From contig NZ_JBAJMV010000003.1 of the NCBI RefSeq assembly GCF_036880965.1, positions 434,001-498,000 of the forward strand: a DNA stretch of 64,000 nt, given 5' to 3'. Below the pieces are notes generated by a model that saw only the letters and a list, made by a program, of their open reading frames with translations, did no database searches and had not been told where the DNA came from. The translations under genes were made by a program, and so were the position numbers. Shown here piece after piece: positions 46,436 through 54,662 of this stretch (position 1 is its first letter; every line of letters starts with the position of its first letter). The DNA is from JAUASW01 sp036880965. GTDB taxonomy: Bacteria; Pseudomonadota; Gammaproteobacteria; Burkholderiales; Burkholderiaceae_C.

Positions 46436-48268
46436 ATGCCTCCCTTCAAGATCCTGCTGCTCTCTGCCACCGTTGGCGCCTTGACAGTCCTGAGCGGCTG
46501 CGGCAGCCCCGAGCTGCGGACCAGCAGCGGCACGCCCGTCAAGCAGCCCTTGGTGATACCAGGCAACAACCGCGAACTGACCGAGCTCTGCGACTTCGAA
46601 GCCCTGGGCTGGGTCGGCCGTGACGCGCAGGCCCAGGCGCGGTACTCGTGCCGAAAGCATGTGGGCGCCGCCATCGGGCAGCGCCGGCAGGAGTGCCTGC
46701 GCGCCCTGCGGGGCAAGAGCAGCAACGAGATCGACCAGTGCGTTCGGATCAACCAGGATTTCAAGCAATCCATGGCCCTGGCCCACCAGTACCGCGAGTT
46801 CGGGCAGATCAAGACCGATGAGGACAGGCGCCAGTTCATTGCCCGCCATGCGCAGCAGGACGGCCTCAAGCTCGTGGACGAAGTGCGTCTGCAACTGGCC
46901 CGCAGCTGCGGCGCCGGGGTCGCCCTGGACGGCCCGGCACAGGCAGCCACCGCCTGGCTGGACAGCTTCGGCATGCTCGGCCCCGAGCATTGCACCGCCC
47001 AGCGCCAGCTGGCCCAGCGCGTGCTCCGGCGCCAGGCCTTGCGGGAGGCCGCAGGGGATCACGACAAGCTGATGCGCATGCTGGTCACGCATGCCGGCCC
47101 CGACCCGGACGGCTACCTCGCACAGGCACGCAACGAGGCCACCAGCCTGTGGCTGCAGCAAGAGCGCAGCGCCCTGGCCGGCGTTGCCAGCTGGCGGGCG
47201 GCGGAGGAATTTCTTGCGCGCTTCGGGGCGGACCCTCGCAGCCAGCTGCAGGCCCAAGGGCAGGCGCGCCGCGATGAGTTGCGCCGGAGCGAACTGCAAC
47301 AGCTGCGGGACCTGCCCTTGCTGGAGCTTCGTCGACGCCTGGCGCGCGACGGAGCCGGCGCCCCCGCAGCCTGGACCCAGGCGGCCCAGGCGGTGCTTGC
47401 GGATCGGGCCCCGAAGGAGGAGCAGGCGCTGTTGAGCAGCTTGTCCGCCGAAGGCCTGCGGCGCTTTCTCAAGGAACACAGCGTCGACGCCATAGCGCCC
47501 GAGGCGCAGGCCACCGCACAGGGCATGGCCGCGGCCCTGGCCCTGCTGCGCCAGCAGCTCGGCGAACAGATTGCCAAGGGCAGCGATGCCGAGCGCGAGG
47601 CACTGCTGGTGGACCCTCATGCCACGCCCGAGCTGCGCAAGCTCGCCAGCCAGCGCCTGACGCAGGACTACCTGCAGCGCCGCGAGTTCGGCCCGGTGCA
47701 CCGCCTGTACCAGCTGACCCAGGACGTGAGCCTGTTGCAGGCAGGCCAGGGCTTCGCCAGGTCCGCGCCGGAGCGCTTGCTGCTGGAACAGGCCGCCGTC
47801 GAATGGCTCAAGTCTCCGGGGCGCCTGTTCGAAGTGAGTGGCGAGTTCGAAGGCAACTCCCCAGCGGGCGACATGCAACGCAATGCCGGCTTCTTCGCCA
47901 ACTTCACGGCCACGGCGAACCAGCGCCTGAAGGGCCTGCTGCGTATCAAGCCGCAGGCCCAAAGCCCCTTGCGACTTCGACAAGGCCACTACGAGGCCTC
48001 CGTCAGGATCAGCTGGCGCGTCGATCGCAAGCGCAGCGTGCGCTCGTCCGTGCTGGGCAGCCGTGACGAGGACGCGCCCGCCAGCGGCAGCCAGACGGTG
48101 AAGGTCCGTTTGTCGCCGCCCCACTACCAGGCCAGCCTGCCCTTCGACCTGGGCGTGCATTCACTTGGCTACTTCCAAAGCGGATCGATGGGCGGCTACA
48201 CCGCGATCCAGCTGACCGGCGAGCCCGTGGCCACGCTGGAAGTCGTGTCGCTAAAGGCGGTTAACTAA
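46436..48268 (+). CDS. Lipoprotein of unknown function with shared C-terminal module
   Basis: A 610-residue lipoprotein, signal MPPFKILLLSATVGALTVLS with lipobox LSGC. No known domain is recognised. The middle is helical, rich in Arg, Gln and Ala (RRQECLRALRGKSSNEIDQC, LKEHSVDAIAPEAQATAQG). The last about 170 residues (from 47752) match the C-termini of the proteins at 54663 and 57816: SAPERLLLEQAAVEW, LRLRQGHYEASVRISWRV and the ending VVSLKAVN. This module is not one I can name. It lies 183 bp after the previous gene and 51 bp before a small secreted protein. Confidence 0.75.
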   Translation: MPPFKILLLSATVGALTVLSGCGSPELRTSSGTPVKQPLVIPGNNRELTELCDFEALGWVGRDAQAQARYSCRKHVGAAIGQRRQECLRALRGKSSNEIDQCVRINQDFKQSMALAHQYREFGQIKTDEDRRQFIARHAQQDGLKLVDEVRLQLARSCGAGVALDGPAQAATAWLDSFGMLGPEHCTAQRQLAQRVLRRQALREAAGDHDKLMRMLVTHAGPDPDGYLAQARNEATSLWLQQERSALAGVASWRAAEEFLARFGADPRSQLQAQGQARRDELRRSELQQLRDLPLLELRRRLARDGAGAPAAWTQAAQAVLADRAPKEEQALLSSLSAEGLRRFLKEHSVDAIAPEAQATAQGMAAALALLRQQLGEQIAKGSDAEREALLVDPHATPELRKLASQRLTQDYLQRREFGPVHRLYQLTQDVSLLQAGQGFARSAPERLLLEQAAVEWLKSPGRLFEVSGEFEGNSPAGDMQRNAGFFANFTATANQRLKGLLRIKPQAQSPLRLRQGHYEASVRISWRVDRKRSVRSSVLGSRDEDAPASGSQTVKVRLSPPHYQASLPFDLGVHSLGYFQSGSMGGYTAIQLTGEPVATLEVVSLKAVN

Positions 48269-48319
48269 CGGCCCACCCTCAACTCCGCATCCGTGCATCA
48301 ACGCCTGAAAGCTCCATCC

Positions 48320-48832
48320 ATGACACTCTTGCAGCACCGCCCTTCATTGCAGCTCCGGGCCGCGGGCCTGATGTGCCTGATGGTGCTCACTTGCAGCCTC
48401 GCATCGGCACAGGGGACGGCCGACAAGCCCCTGGACTTCGACGATCTGGCTCGCGCCGGGCTCAACCCCAGCACCACTTTCCGTGCCCAGGGGGTGAGCA
48501 CGCGGGTCAACGAACTGGTCGACGGATTCGGCCGCGGGCACAACGTCGAAAGAGAGGCTCGCAGCAGCAGCGGCAACACATCAAGTCCCTCGTCTTCCTC
48601 GGGGTCCTCCTCGTCCACCAGCGCCGGCAAAGGCAGTGCGCCGAAGACCTTCGTCTGCACGATCTACTGCAACAGCGCTAGCGGCCCCCGCATCGAACGC
48701 GAATTCAAGGGGCCGGACCGCGAGACCGTGGCCCGGATGATTGACGAGAACGCCGACCAGATTTGCCGAGGCACGGGCTTCAGCAAGGCGTCCGGATCGC
48801 GGTTCAACCCCTCGCAGTGCCGCGCCAGGTGA
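48320..48832 (+). CDS. Small secreted protein with serine-rich linker
   Basis: A 170-residue protein. The signal peptide lies in LRAAGLMCLMVLTCSLASAQ, so either the ATG at 48320 or 48293 may be used. The N-terminal mature part includes KPLDFDDLARAGLNPSTTF. A serine-rich linker (SSGNTSSPSSSSGSSSST) leads to a compact C-terminal domain with four cysteines (FVCTIYC, DQICRG, PSQC). Its cysteine pattern and length recall the small proteins at 57344 and 60452 of the same locus, though homology is not certain. No known family. It is convergent with the YebC gene. Confidence 0.7.
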   Translation: MTLLQHRPSLQLRAAGLMCLMVLTCSLASAQGTADKPLDFDDLARAGLNPSTTFRAQGVSTRVNELVDGFGRGHNVEREARSSSGNTSSPSSSSGSSSSTSAGKGSAPKTFVCTIYCNSASGPRIEREFKGPDRETVARMIDENADQICRGTGFSKASGSRFNPSQCRAR

Positions 48833-48839
48833 GCGCGCC

Positions 48840-49538
48840 TCAACCCGCCAGTCCCACGTAGACCTCCTGCACATCGTCATGCCCGTCGATGGCGGCCAGA
48901 AAGGCTTCGACTTCTTCCAGCTCGGCGGCGCCCAGCGTCACCGGGTTCTTCGGCCGGAAGCCAAGCTTGGCGGAATCGACATTGAAGCCCTGCGCCGGCA
49001 GGGCGCGGCAGACCAGGTCCAGGTCGGCCGGGTCGGTGATGAAGAGCGCGCCTTCGTCATTGACCTCGAAGTCCTGCGCGCCGGCCTCGATGGCAGCCAT
49101 TTCGGCATCGGCACCTGCGGTAGCCGGCGACCCTTCGATCAGGCCGACATGGTCGAAGTCCCATGACACCGATCCGCTGGCGCCCAGCTGGCCCTTGCGG
49201 AACAGCACGCGCATCTCGGAGACGGTGCGGTTGACGTTGTCGGTCAGGCATTCCACGATCACCGGCACGCGGTGGGGCGTGAAGCCCTCGTAGGTCACCC
49301 GCTCGAAGTTCACCGCCTCGCCCAAGAGGCCCGCGCCCTTCTTGATGGCGCGCTCCAGCGTATCGCGCGGCATCGAGGCCTTCTTGGCCTGTTCCACCAC
49401 CATGCGCAGCCGCGCATTCATGTCGGGGTCGGCGCCATTGCGCGCCGCCTGCATGATTTCCTTCGACAACTTGGTGAACACCCGGCCCTTGGCGTTTGCC
49501 GCGATGTCCTTGTGCTTGGCTTTCCACTGTGCGCCCAT
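48840..49538 (-). CDS. YebC/PmpR-family DNA-binding regulator
   Basis: A 232-residue protein of the YebC/PmpR (TACO1) family: MGAQWKAKHKDIAANAKGRV, FTKLSKEIMQAARNGADPDM, ASMPRDTLERAIKKGAG, and YEGFTPHRVPVIVECLTDN. The family includes transcriptional regulators and a factor that helps translation of proline stretches. This copy begins MGAQWK as in the YeeN-type branch rather than MAGHSK of classical YebC. GGAG lies 8 bp upstream of the ATG. It separates the first part of the accessory locus from the sigma factor group and is probably an older, unrelated resident. Confidence 0.93.
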   Translation of the reverse strand: MGAQWKAKHKDIAANAKGRVFTKLSKEIMQAARNGADPDMNARLRMVVEQAKKASMPRDTLERAIKKGAGLLGEAVNFERVTYEGFTPHRVPVIVECLTDNVNRTVSEMRVLFRKGQLGASGSVSWDFDHVGLIEGSPATAGADAEMAAIEAGAQDFEVNDEGALFITDPADLDLVCRALPAQGFNVDSAKLGFRPKNPVTLGAAELEEVEAFLAAIDGHDDVQEVYVGLAG

Positions 49539-49616
49539 GAGAGGTACTCCATTGCTTCTTTATGGCGGCGGGTTATACACCTTGCGCCCCACCAGATCAC
49601 TCCTGACCTGGCCCCG

Positions 49617-50168
49617 TCAGCGCCGCGGCAACACGAGCAGCCTCAGGCCCCCCTTTGGCGGCAAGGCGGTTTCCAGCTCGGCAAGGCGGGCCACGACCCG
49701 TCCATCGCAGGGTGAGGCGCACCGGATGTCCAGCGACCATCCGCCCGCTTCGGTCGCCGCCTGCATGTCCACCTGCGCGCCCCAGCCGCGCAGCTGCGCG
49801 GCCAGCCGTTGTGCATCGGCCTGCGGTGTCGTGCTGCGCCACTGTGCTTCGCCTCCGTCTGCGCCCCGCCACTGCGGGTCTGGCGCCGGCTGCCAATGGA
49901 GGGCCAGGCCCACCGCCAGCGCGAGGCTGGCGGCCGCAGCACCCCAGCGCCACCGCGCATCGTTGGCAGCGCGGGCGGGTCGGGCGCGGGCGCGCTGCTC
50001 GACGTCTGCCCACCCCTCGGCAGGTGCGTCGAACTCAGGCAGGCGATCCAGGCCGGCGCGCAGGCGCCGCCCCTCAGCGAAAGCCTCAGTCTCCTGACCG
50101 CCCGCTGGGGCACCCGCGACACCGTGCAGCCAGTCCTGGCCTTGCTGATCGGAGGATTCAACAGCCAT
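49617..50168 (-). CDS. Single-pass membrane protein, probable anti-sigma factor
   Basis: A 183-residue protein. A cytoplasmic N-terminal part of about 75 residues (PEFDAPAEGWADVEQRARAR) is followed by one transmembrane helix (WGAAAASLALAVGLALHW) and a periplasmic domain of about 90 residues ending in GLRLLVLPRR with the pair RCASPC. Its start overlaps the sigma factor stop by 11 bp, the usual arrangement of an ECF sigma factor with its anti-sigma. The zinc-binding HxxxCxxC motif of ZAS anti-sigma factors is absent. The function is inferred from position and topology. Confidence 0.7.
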   Translation of the reverse strand: MAVESSDQQGQDWLHGVAGAPAGGQETEAFAEGRRLRAGLDRLPEFDAPAEGWADVEQRARARPARAANDARWRWGAAAASLALAVGLALHWQPAPDPQWRGADGGEAQWRSTTPQADAQRLAAQLRGWGAQVDMQAATEAGGWSLDIRCASPCDGRVVARLAELETALPPKGGLRLLVLPRR

Positions 50169-50688
50169 TGCAGTCCTCCAGAAACGGTTGCAACTTCACA
50201 CGACACTCAGACAGATAGACCGTGGTGGCCCGCTCGCTGCGGCCCAGCAACTCGGCGAGCTCCGCGTGCGCCCAGCCCGCGACGTAGGCCAGGAAGACCG
50301 CCTGGGCCCGCTCGGGATGGGCTGCAGCGAAACGCGCAAAGCCTCGTCGGACGCAGTCCCCGACAAGGCTCAGATGCGGGCTCTCGGCAAAGATCAGGTC
50401 CTCCACCGCATCGACGTCCGCCACGCGGTCCAGCGGTCGACGGCGCCGCTTCTCGGCCAGCAGCACTCGATGCCCGATGGCCCACAGCCAGGTGGACAGT
50501 TGCGCGCCCCCCCGAAAACCGTCGAGCCCGCGCAAGGCCTGGACGAAGCTCTCCTGCGCCAGCTCGTGGCACAAGGCTTCGTGGCAACCGCAGGCGGAAA
50601 AATAGCGCGCAAGACGCGGGTACCACTTCGGATACAAGGCCGCGAGATCGGCGGCCGTGGGCAGCTCGCGGGCCACCCCGCCGTCCAT
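50158..50688 (-). CDS. ECF-type RNA polymerase sigma factor
   Basis: A 176-residue sigma-70 family protein with only regions 2 and 4. Region 2 is at about 10-85 (ELAQESFVQALRGLDGFRG, LSTWLWAIGHRVLLAEKRRR). Region 4 is at about 120-170 (QAVFLAYVAGWAHAELAELL, GRSERATTVYLSECRVKLQP). The start MDGGVARELP at 50688 has GGGAGA 3 bp upstream; a longer ATG at 50739 would extend into the repeats shared with the divergent promoter. It is coupled to the membrane protein at 49617 and divergent from the CHAT-caspase operon, which it probably controls. Confidence 0.9.
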   Translation of the reverse strand: MDGGVARELPTAADLAALYPKWYPRLARYFSACGCHEALCHELAQESFVQALRGLDGFRGGAQLSTWLWAIGHRVLLAEKRRRRPLDRVADVDAVEDLIFAESPHLSLVGDCVRRGFARFAAAHPERAQAVFLAYVAGWAHAELAELLGRSERATTVYLSECRVKLQPFLEDCNGC

Positions 50689-50720
50689 CGGTCTCCCAGG
50701 GTTTAGCGCAGCAGCAGCAT

Positions 50721-50738
50721 CGGTATCGGTCGGTATCA
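50721..50738. promoter_or_regulatory. Repeated CGGTAT half-sites between the sigma factor and CHAT genes
   Basis: CGGTATCGGT at 50721 is followed by CGGTATC at 50731, so the CGGTAT unit recurs exactly 10 bp later, one helical turn. It lies in the gap between the divergent sigma factor and CHAT genes. A regulator or sigma recognition site is possible; this is a sequence observation without functional proof. Confidence 0.35.
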
Positions 50739-50794
50739 TCGCGCAGCGTTTCAGAGGGCAGTCAAGGCCCCATCAAGGAATGAGGAGGCTTGGG

Positions 50795-53683
50795 TTGACG
50801 AGGCGGGCAGTTCAAAAGCGCATCTTGGGCTGGCGCCATGTGCACACCGTGCTACTGCTCACGGCCGGTGCAACTGTAGCCGCTGCTGCAGGCCCGTCTG
50901 CCAATGCAAGTACCGATCTGCAGGCCATGAGCGAGGCCGCCACCCGCATGCGGGCAAGGCCAGGCGACGCCAACGCATGCGTGCAGGCGCTGGCGCCTGT
51001 GGAGACCCTGGCTGCTCGGCGCGCGAACGACGAACAGGCCGCGTGGTTGCTGCTGGCATTGCATGGCTGCCGCGCGATGCAGCTGAAGACCCAGCCTGAT
51101 GCGGCCGCCCAGCTGCGCCGTCTGGGCAATGGTCTCCTCAGCGCAGAAGGCGCCAACCCACTGCCGGCTGAACTTCGCATGCGGCTGGTGGCCACCCTGT
51201 GGCTGCATCTGCGGGCCGTCACGACGGCCGACGAGGCCGCGGCTTGGCTGGGCCAGCGGGTGCTTGCGCCCGCGATGGCGCGAATCCAGGCCGGCGATCG
51301 CCCTGCCGAGCTTGCCCTGGCCCATCTGATCGAGTCGTTCTACGGCCACCAGCCCTTGCTTCCTGACATGGAGGCCCTGAACGGACAGCTGCTCCAGCAG
51401 CTGGACCACTCGGCGGCCCCCATGCTGGCCATGGCACGTGTGCTGTCGGTGGCCTATCGCCGGGCCGACCGGCCCGAACGAGCCCTCGCGCTGATCGAGC
51501 CGGCCTACCATCGGGCAGCCAAGGCCTGGCCGGGTACCGACCTGCTGGCCTGGATCGAAAGCGAAAGGGCCTTGGTGCTCGATCACACGGGGCGCGTGCA
51601 GGAAGCTGCGGAGTCGCAGCAGCGCGTTGCCGACTACTGGGCCATCCGCCAGCCGCGCCACTGGATGCGTGGCGCCCGAGCCGAGTACAACCTGGCCAGC
51701 CAGCAGCTCTCGCTGGGCCGGTATGAGGCCGTGATGCGGCACGCCGACCGGGCCGAGGCCTGGGCCCTCGACGCCGGCTTGCTGGCGGACCAGGTCCGCA
51801 CGGAAAACATCACGGCTCGCGTTTCCAGGGCCGTTGCGATGCTCCGCCTGGGTCGTCCGCAGGCCTTGCAGGCCTTGCGCGAAGTTCTGATGGAACTGGA
51901 CGCCAGCGATTTCTTCCTGCAGTCCCAGGCACTGGAAGAGTTTTTCGTGGCTGCCGAGCAGCAGGACGACCAGGACATGATCGCTTGGGGCCGCCAGGCA
52001 TTGCAACGATTCCTGGACCACTGGACCGCGCCCCTGCAATCAGACCGAGGGCTGGCGCACCTGCTGCAGGCTCGGCGCGAGCCGGCACGGGCTGAAACCG
52101 CGCGTTTGCAAGCCGTCGCACTGGGCAGCATGGGGCGAGATCATGCGGTCGAGGCCCTGGCCCTGGTGGAAGCCGCGGCCGCCCGTACAGACACCGCGCC
52201 GCACGTGGCGATCGCCATGTACAAGCGCATGTGCCGCGCGCTGCACCGCGCCCGTGCGGACATGTCCTCCAGCGAGCTGATCCGCGCCAGCATGAGTCGG
52301 TACGAGCCGCACCTGCGCCGGCTCATCGCCTTGCTGCTCGACCAGGGGCGACTCACGGAAGCCGACCAGACCCTGGCTTTCCTGCAGGAGGAGGCCCTGT
52401 ACGAACCAGGTCGCAGACAGTCGGTCATGCGAGGACCACCCTCACTCAACCCGGCCGAACGCCGCTGGGACCAGGCCGTCGATCAGGCTGGAGCAGCGCT
52501 CCTGAAGCAGGCCCTGGCGCTCGAACCCGAGATTGACCGCCTGACGGCTCAACAACCTGCGGGCAGCGTCCGCTTGGCGGCAGCGGACGAGGCGCTCACG
52601 CAGGCAACACAGCGCATCGCTGCAGCCACCGACCAGCTGCGAGCCGAAGGCCGCGGTCGGGCGCCACCGGTCGACGAGCCGCAAGATCGGCTGAGGGCGG
52701 GTCAGGCACAGCTCAGCTACATCGTCAGCGAGCAGCGGACCGATGTGCTGCTGCGTTCAGCATCGGGCGCGACACGTCGCATTCAGCTGCCCCTGTCGCG
52801 AGCCCAACTGGCGCGGCAGATCCAGGAGTTCCGCCGATCCCTGGAGCGGCCGGACAGCACACTTGAAGACGTGCTCCGACAGGCCCAAGTCCTGCATCGC
52901 CAGCTGCTGGCGCCGCTGCTCCGGCATCTGCCGGCCGATGTTCGGGAGCTGCAATTGCGCAGCGATGGCGTGCTGCGCTACCTGCCGTTCGCTGCGCTGC
53001 ACGACGGCCGCAACTTCCTCGCGGAGCGCCTGTCGCTGAGCCAGCGCAGCCCGGGCGTTGTCAGCCCCGGCGAGCTCAACCACGGAGCGCCACTCGGGCT
53101 CGGTCATGCCGCCGCCCTCGGCCGCGGCGGCGCGCTGCCGGCCGTCTCCCGCGAGATCGACTCATTGCGGCGCTGGCCGGGCGCCACGCTGCGGCTGGAC
53201 GCCGCCTTCGATGCTGAGGCCTTGCGCGCGGGCCTGGCCGCGCGGCCGGCCTTCGTGCACCTGGCCAGCCATTTCAATCTCGACCCGGCCGGCGATGCGG
53301 CCACCTACCTGCAACTCGGCAATGGCCAGGTCCTGAGCCTCAGCGAGCTGGCCCGCCTGCCGTGGCGTGGCGTCAGGCTGGCCCTGCTGTCCGCCTGCGA
53401 GACCGGCCTGCCCGACCATGACGGGCGTGGTGCCAGCAGCCTGGCCGGCGCCCTGAGGCTGGCCGGCGTTCAGCAGGTCATGGCCACCCATTGGCGGATT
53501 GCCGACACAGCCGCCGCCGACTGGGTCACCGCCTTCTACGCCGGGCTGGCCGATACCGACCTCCGGCAGGCGCACCCCAGCGCCACGTGGCTCGCTGCAG
53601 CGCAGCGCCGCTGGCTGGATGCGCACCGAGGCAGCGCTCTCGAACATCCGCACTACTGGGCGGCCTATACATGGTTCGACTGA
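50795..53683 (+). CDS. Exported CHAT-domain protease with TPR-like helical N-terminus
   Basis: A protein of 962 residues. The start is placed at the TTG at 50795, because AGGAGG at 50783-50788 is 6 bp upstream; an in-frame ATG at 50780 has the ribosome site behind it. The N-terminus MTRRAVQKRILGWRHVHTVL with TAGATVAAAA looks like a signal peptide. About 600 helical residues of TPR type follow (ERALALIEPAYHRAAKAWPG, RTENITARVSRAVAMLRLGR). The CHAT domain occupies the last about 300, with catalytic His826 in FVHLASHFNL and Cys868 in LLSACETGLP. CHAT proteases belong to the caspase clan. The stop overlaps the caspase gene start (TGATG). Confidence 0.88.
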   Translation: MTRRAVQKRILGWRHVHTVLLLTAGATVAAAAGPSANASTDLQAMSEAATRMRARPGDANACVQALAPVETLAARRANDEQAAWLLLALHGCRAMQLKTQPDAAAQLRRLGNGLLSAEGANPLPAELRMRLVATLWLHLRAVTTADEAAAWLGQRVLAPAMARIQAGDRPAELALAHLIESFYGHQPLLPDMEALNGQLLQQLDHSAAPMLAMARVLSVAYRRADRPERALALIEPAYHRAAKAWPGTDLLAWIESERALVLDHTGRVQEAAESQQRVADYWAIRQPRHWMRGARAEYNLASQQLSLGRYEAVMRHADRAEAWALDAGLLADQVRTENITARVSRAVAMLRLGRPQALQALREVLMELDASDFFLQSQALEEFFVAAEQQDDQDMIAWGRQALQRFLDHWTAPLQSDRGLAHLLQARREPARAETARLQAVALGSMGRDHAVEALALVEAAAARTDTAPHVAIAMYKRMCRALHRARADMSSSELIRASMSRYEPHLRRLIALLLDQGRLTEADQTLAFLQEEALYEPGRRQSVMRGPPSLNPAERRWDQAVDQAGAALLKQALALEPEIDRLTAQQPAGSVRLAAADEALTQATQRIAAATDQLRAEGRGRAPPVDEPQDRLRAGQAQLSYIVSEQRTDVLLRSASGATRRIQLPLSRAQLARQIQEFRRSLERPDSTLEDVLRQAQVLHRQLLAPLLRHLPADVRELQLRSDGVLRYLPFAALHDGRNFLAERLSLSQRSPGVVSPGELNHGAPLGLGHAAALGRGGALPAVSREIDSLRRWPGATLRLDAAFDAEALRAGLAARPAFVHLASHFNLDPAGDAATYLQLGNGQVLSLSELARLPWRGVRLALLSACETGLPDHDGRGASSLAGALRLAGVQQVMATHWRIADTAAADWVTAFYAGLADTDLRQAHPSATWLAAAQRRWLDAHRGSALEHPHYWAAYTWFD

Positions 53684-54588
53684 TGATGCGCCTGAAGATT
53701 CGCCCGGTGGTTCGCCTGGTGGTTCGCCTGGGCATGGCGCTGGCTTGCCTGGACGCCAGCGCGGCCGACCATGCCCTGCTGGTCGGCGTGAGCCGCTACC
53801 CCGCACTGCCCAGGACCCTGTGGCTGGAGGGCCCGGCCAACGATGTGCGCCTGATGCGGGAGGCGTTGCATGCCCGCGGCTTTGACCCGCGCCTGGTGCG
53901 CAGCCTCAGTGACGCGCCGACCCGCGCGGACATCCTGGGCGCCATGGCGGGCGTGCTGGACCAGGTGCGCCCCGGTGATCGCGTGGTCTTCCATTACGCA
54001 GGCCACGGCAGCCAGCAGCCGCAGCCCAGCCATCCACGTCACCCCGAGCCGGACGGTCTTGACGAGGTGCTGCTGCCCGCGGACGCGGGCCGATGGCAAG
54101 GCGCCGGTCAGATCGAGGCCATCCCCAATGCCATCGTCGACGACGAGATCGGCGACTGGATCGATGCCCTTGTCGACAAGGGCGCCACGGTCTGGGCTTT
54201 CTTCGACACCTGCCATGCCGCGGGCATGGCGCGTGGTGCGGTCAAGCCGCTCAGCCGCGCAGTGGCGCCAGCTGACCTGGGCCTGCCCCGGGAAGCCCAA
54301 CCACGCGCCACACGCAGCCTGGGCGGCCCCCGCCTCGACGGCCGCGTGCTCGTCTTCGCCGGCCGCAGCCACGAGCGCGTGGCCGAGGAATGGCTGCCAC
54401 GCGGTGCCGGCTTCGCTGCCTCGCGGCGCCATGGCGTGTTCAGCTGGCACGTGGCGGCGCTGTTGCGTGAGCAGGGGCTGGGCGATGCTGGTTCGCTGAT
54501 GGAAGCGCTGCAGCGGCGCTATGCCAGCGAAGGGCGAACGAAGCCGGTGCCCATATTCGCCGGTGGAGCGATTACGGGTAAGCACTGA
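53683..54588 (+). CDS. Exported caspase-like (peptidase C14) protease
   Basis: A 301-residue cysteine protease of the caspase/metacaspase superfamily. Catalytic His108 is in FHYAGHGSQQPQ and Cys177 in AFFDTCHAAGMA, with the preceding VGVSRYP and GPANDVRLMREAL segments typical of caspase domains. The N-terminus carries basic repeats (RLKIRPVVRLVVRLG) followed by MALACLDASAADH, a likely signal peptide. Tandem ATGs at 53683 and 53686 overlap the CHAT stop; an ATG at 53671 is another option. It is translated in tandem with a CHAT protease, and both appear to be exported, unlike typical cytoplasmic immune caspases. Confidence 0.9.
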   Translation: MMRLKIRPVVRLVVRLGMALACLDASAADHALLVGVSRYPALPRTLWLEGPANDVRLMREALHARGFDPRLVRSLSDAPTRADILGAMAGVLDQVRPGDRVVFHYAGHGSQQPQPSHPRHPEPDGLDEVLLPADAGRWQGAGQIEAIPNAIVDDEIGDWIDALVDKGATVWAFFDTCHAAGMARGAVKPLSRAVAPADLGLPREAQPRATRSLGGPRLDGRVLVFAGRSHERVAEEWLPRGAGFAASRRHGVFSWHVAALLREQGLGDAGSLMEALQRRYASEGRTKPVPIFAGGAITGKH

Positions 54589-54662
54589 GGGAACGGGGCT
54601 GATATCGAGGCGGTGACTGGCACCAAAGCAGGGTGCCACTCGCCAGACCGCTGAAAGCTCCC

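Noticed and set aside
46331..48160. 609-codon open frame antisense to the lipoprotein at 46436
   Set aside because: The plus-strand frame has a lipobox signal peptide and the shared C-terminal module; the antisense frame has no start region or domain.
50689..50739. Longer sigma factor start at 50739
   Set aside because: It would place the coding sequence over the CGGTAT repeats, and the ATG at 50688 has a GGGAGA ribosome site 3 bp upstream.
50780..50794. ATG at 50780 as start of the CHAT gene
   Set aside because: The only good ribosome site (AGGAGG at 50783-50788) lies downstream of this ATG and fits the TTG at 50795.
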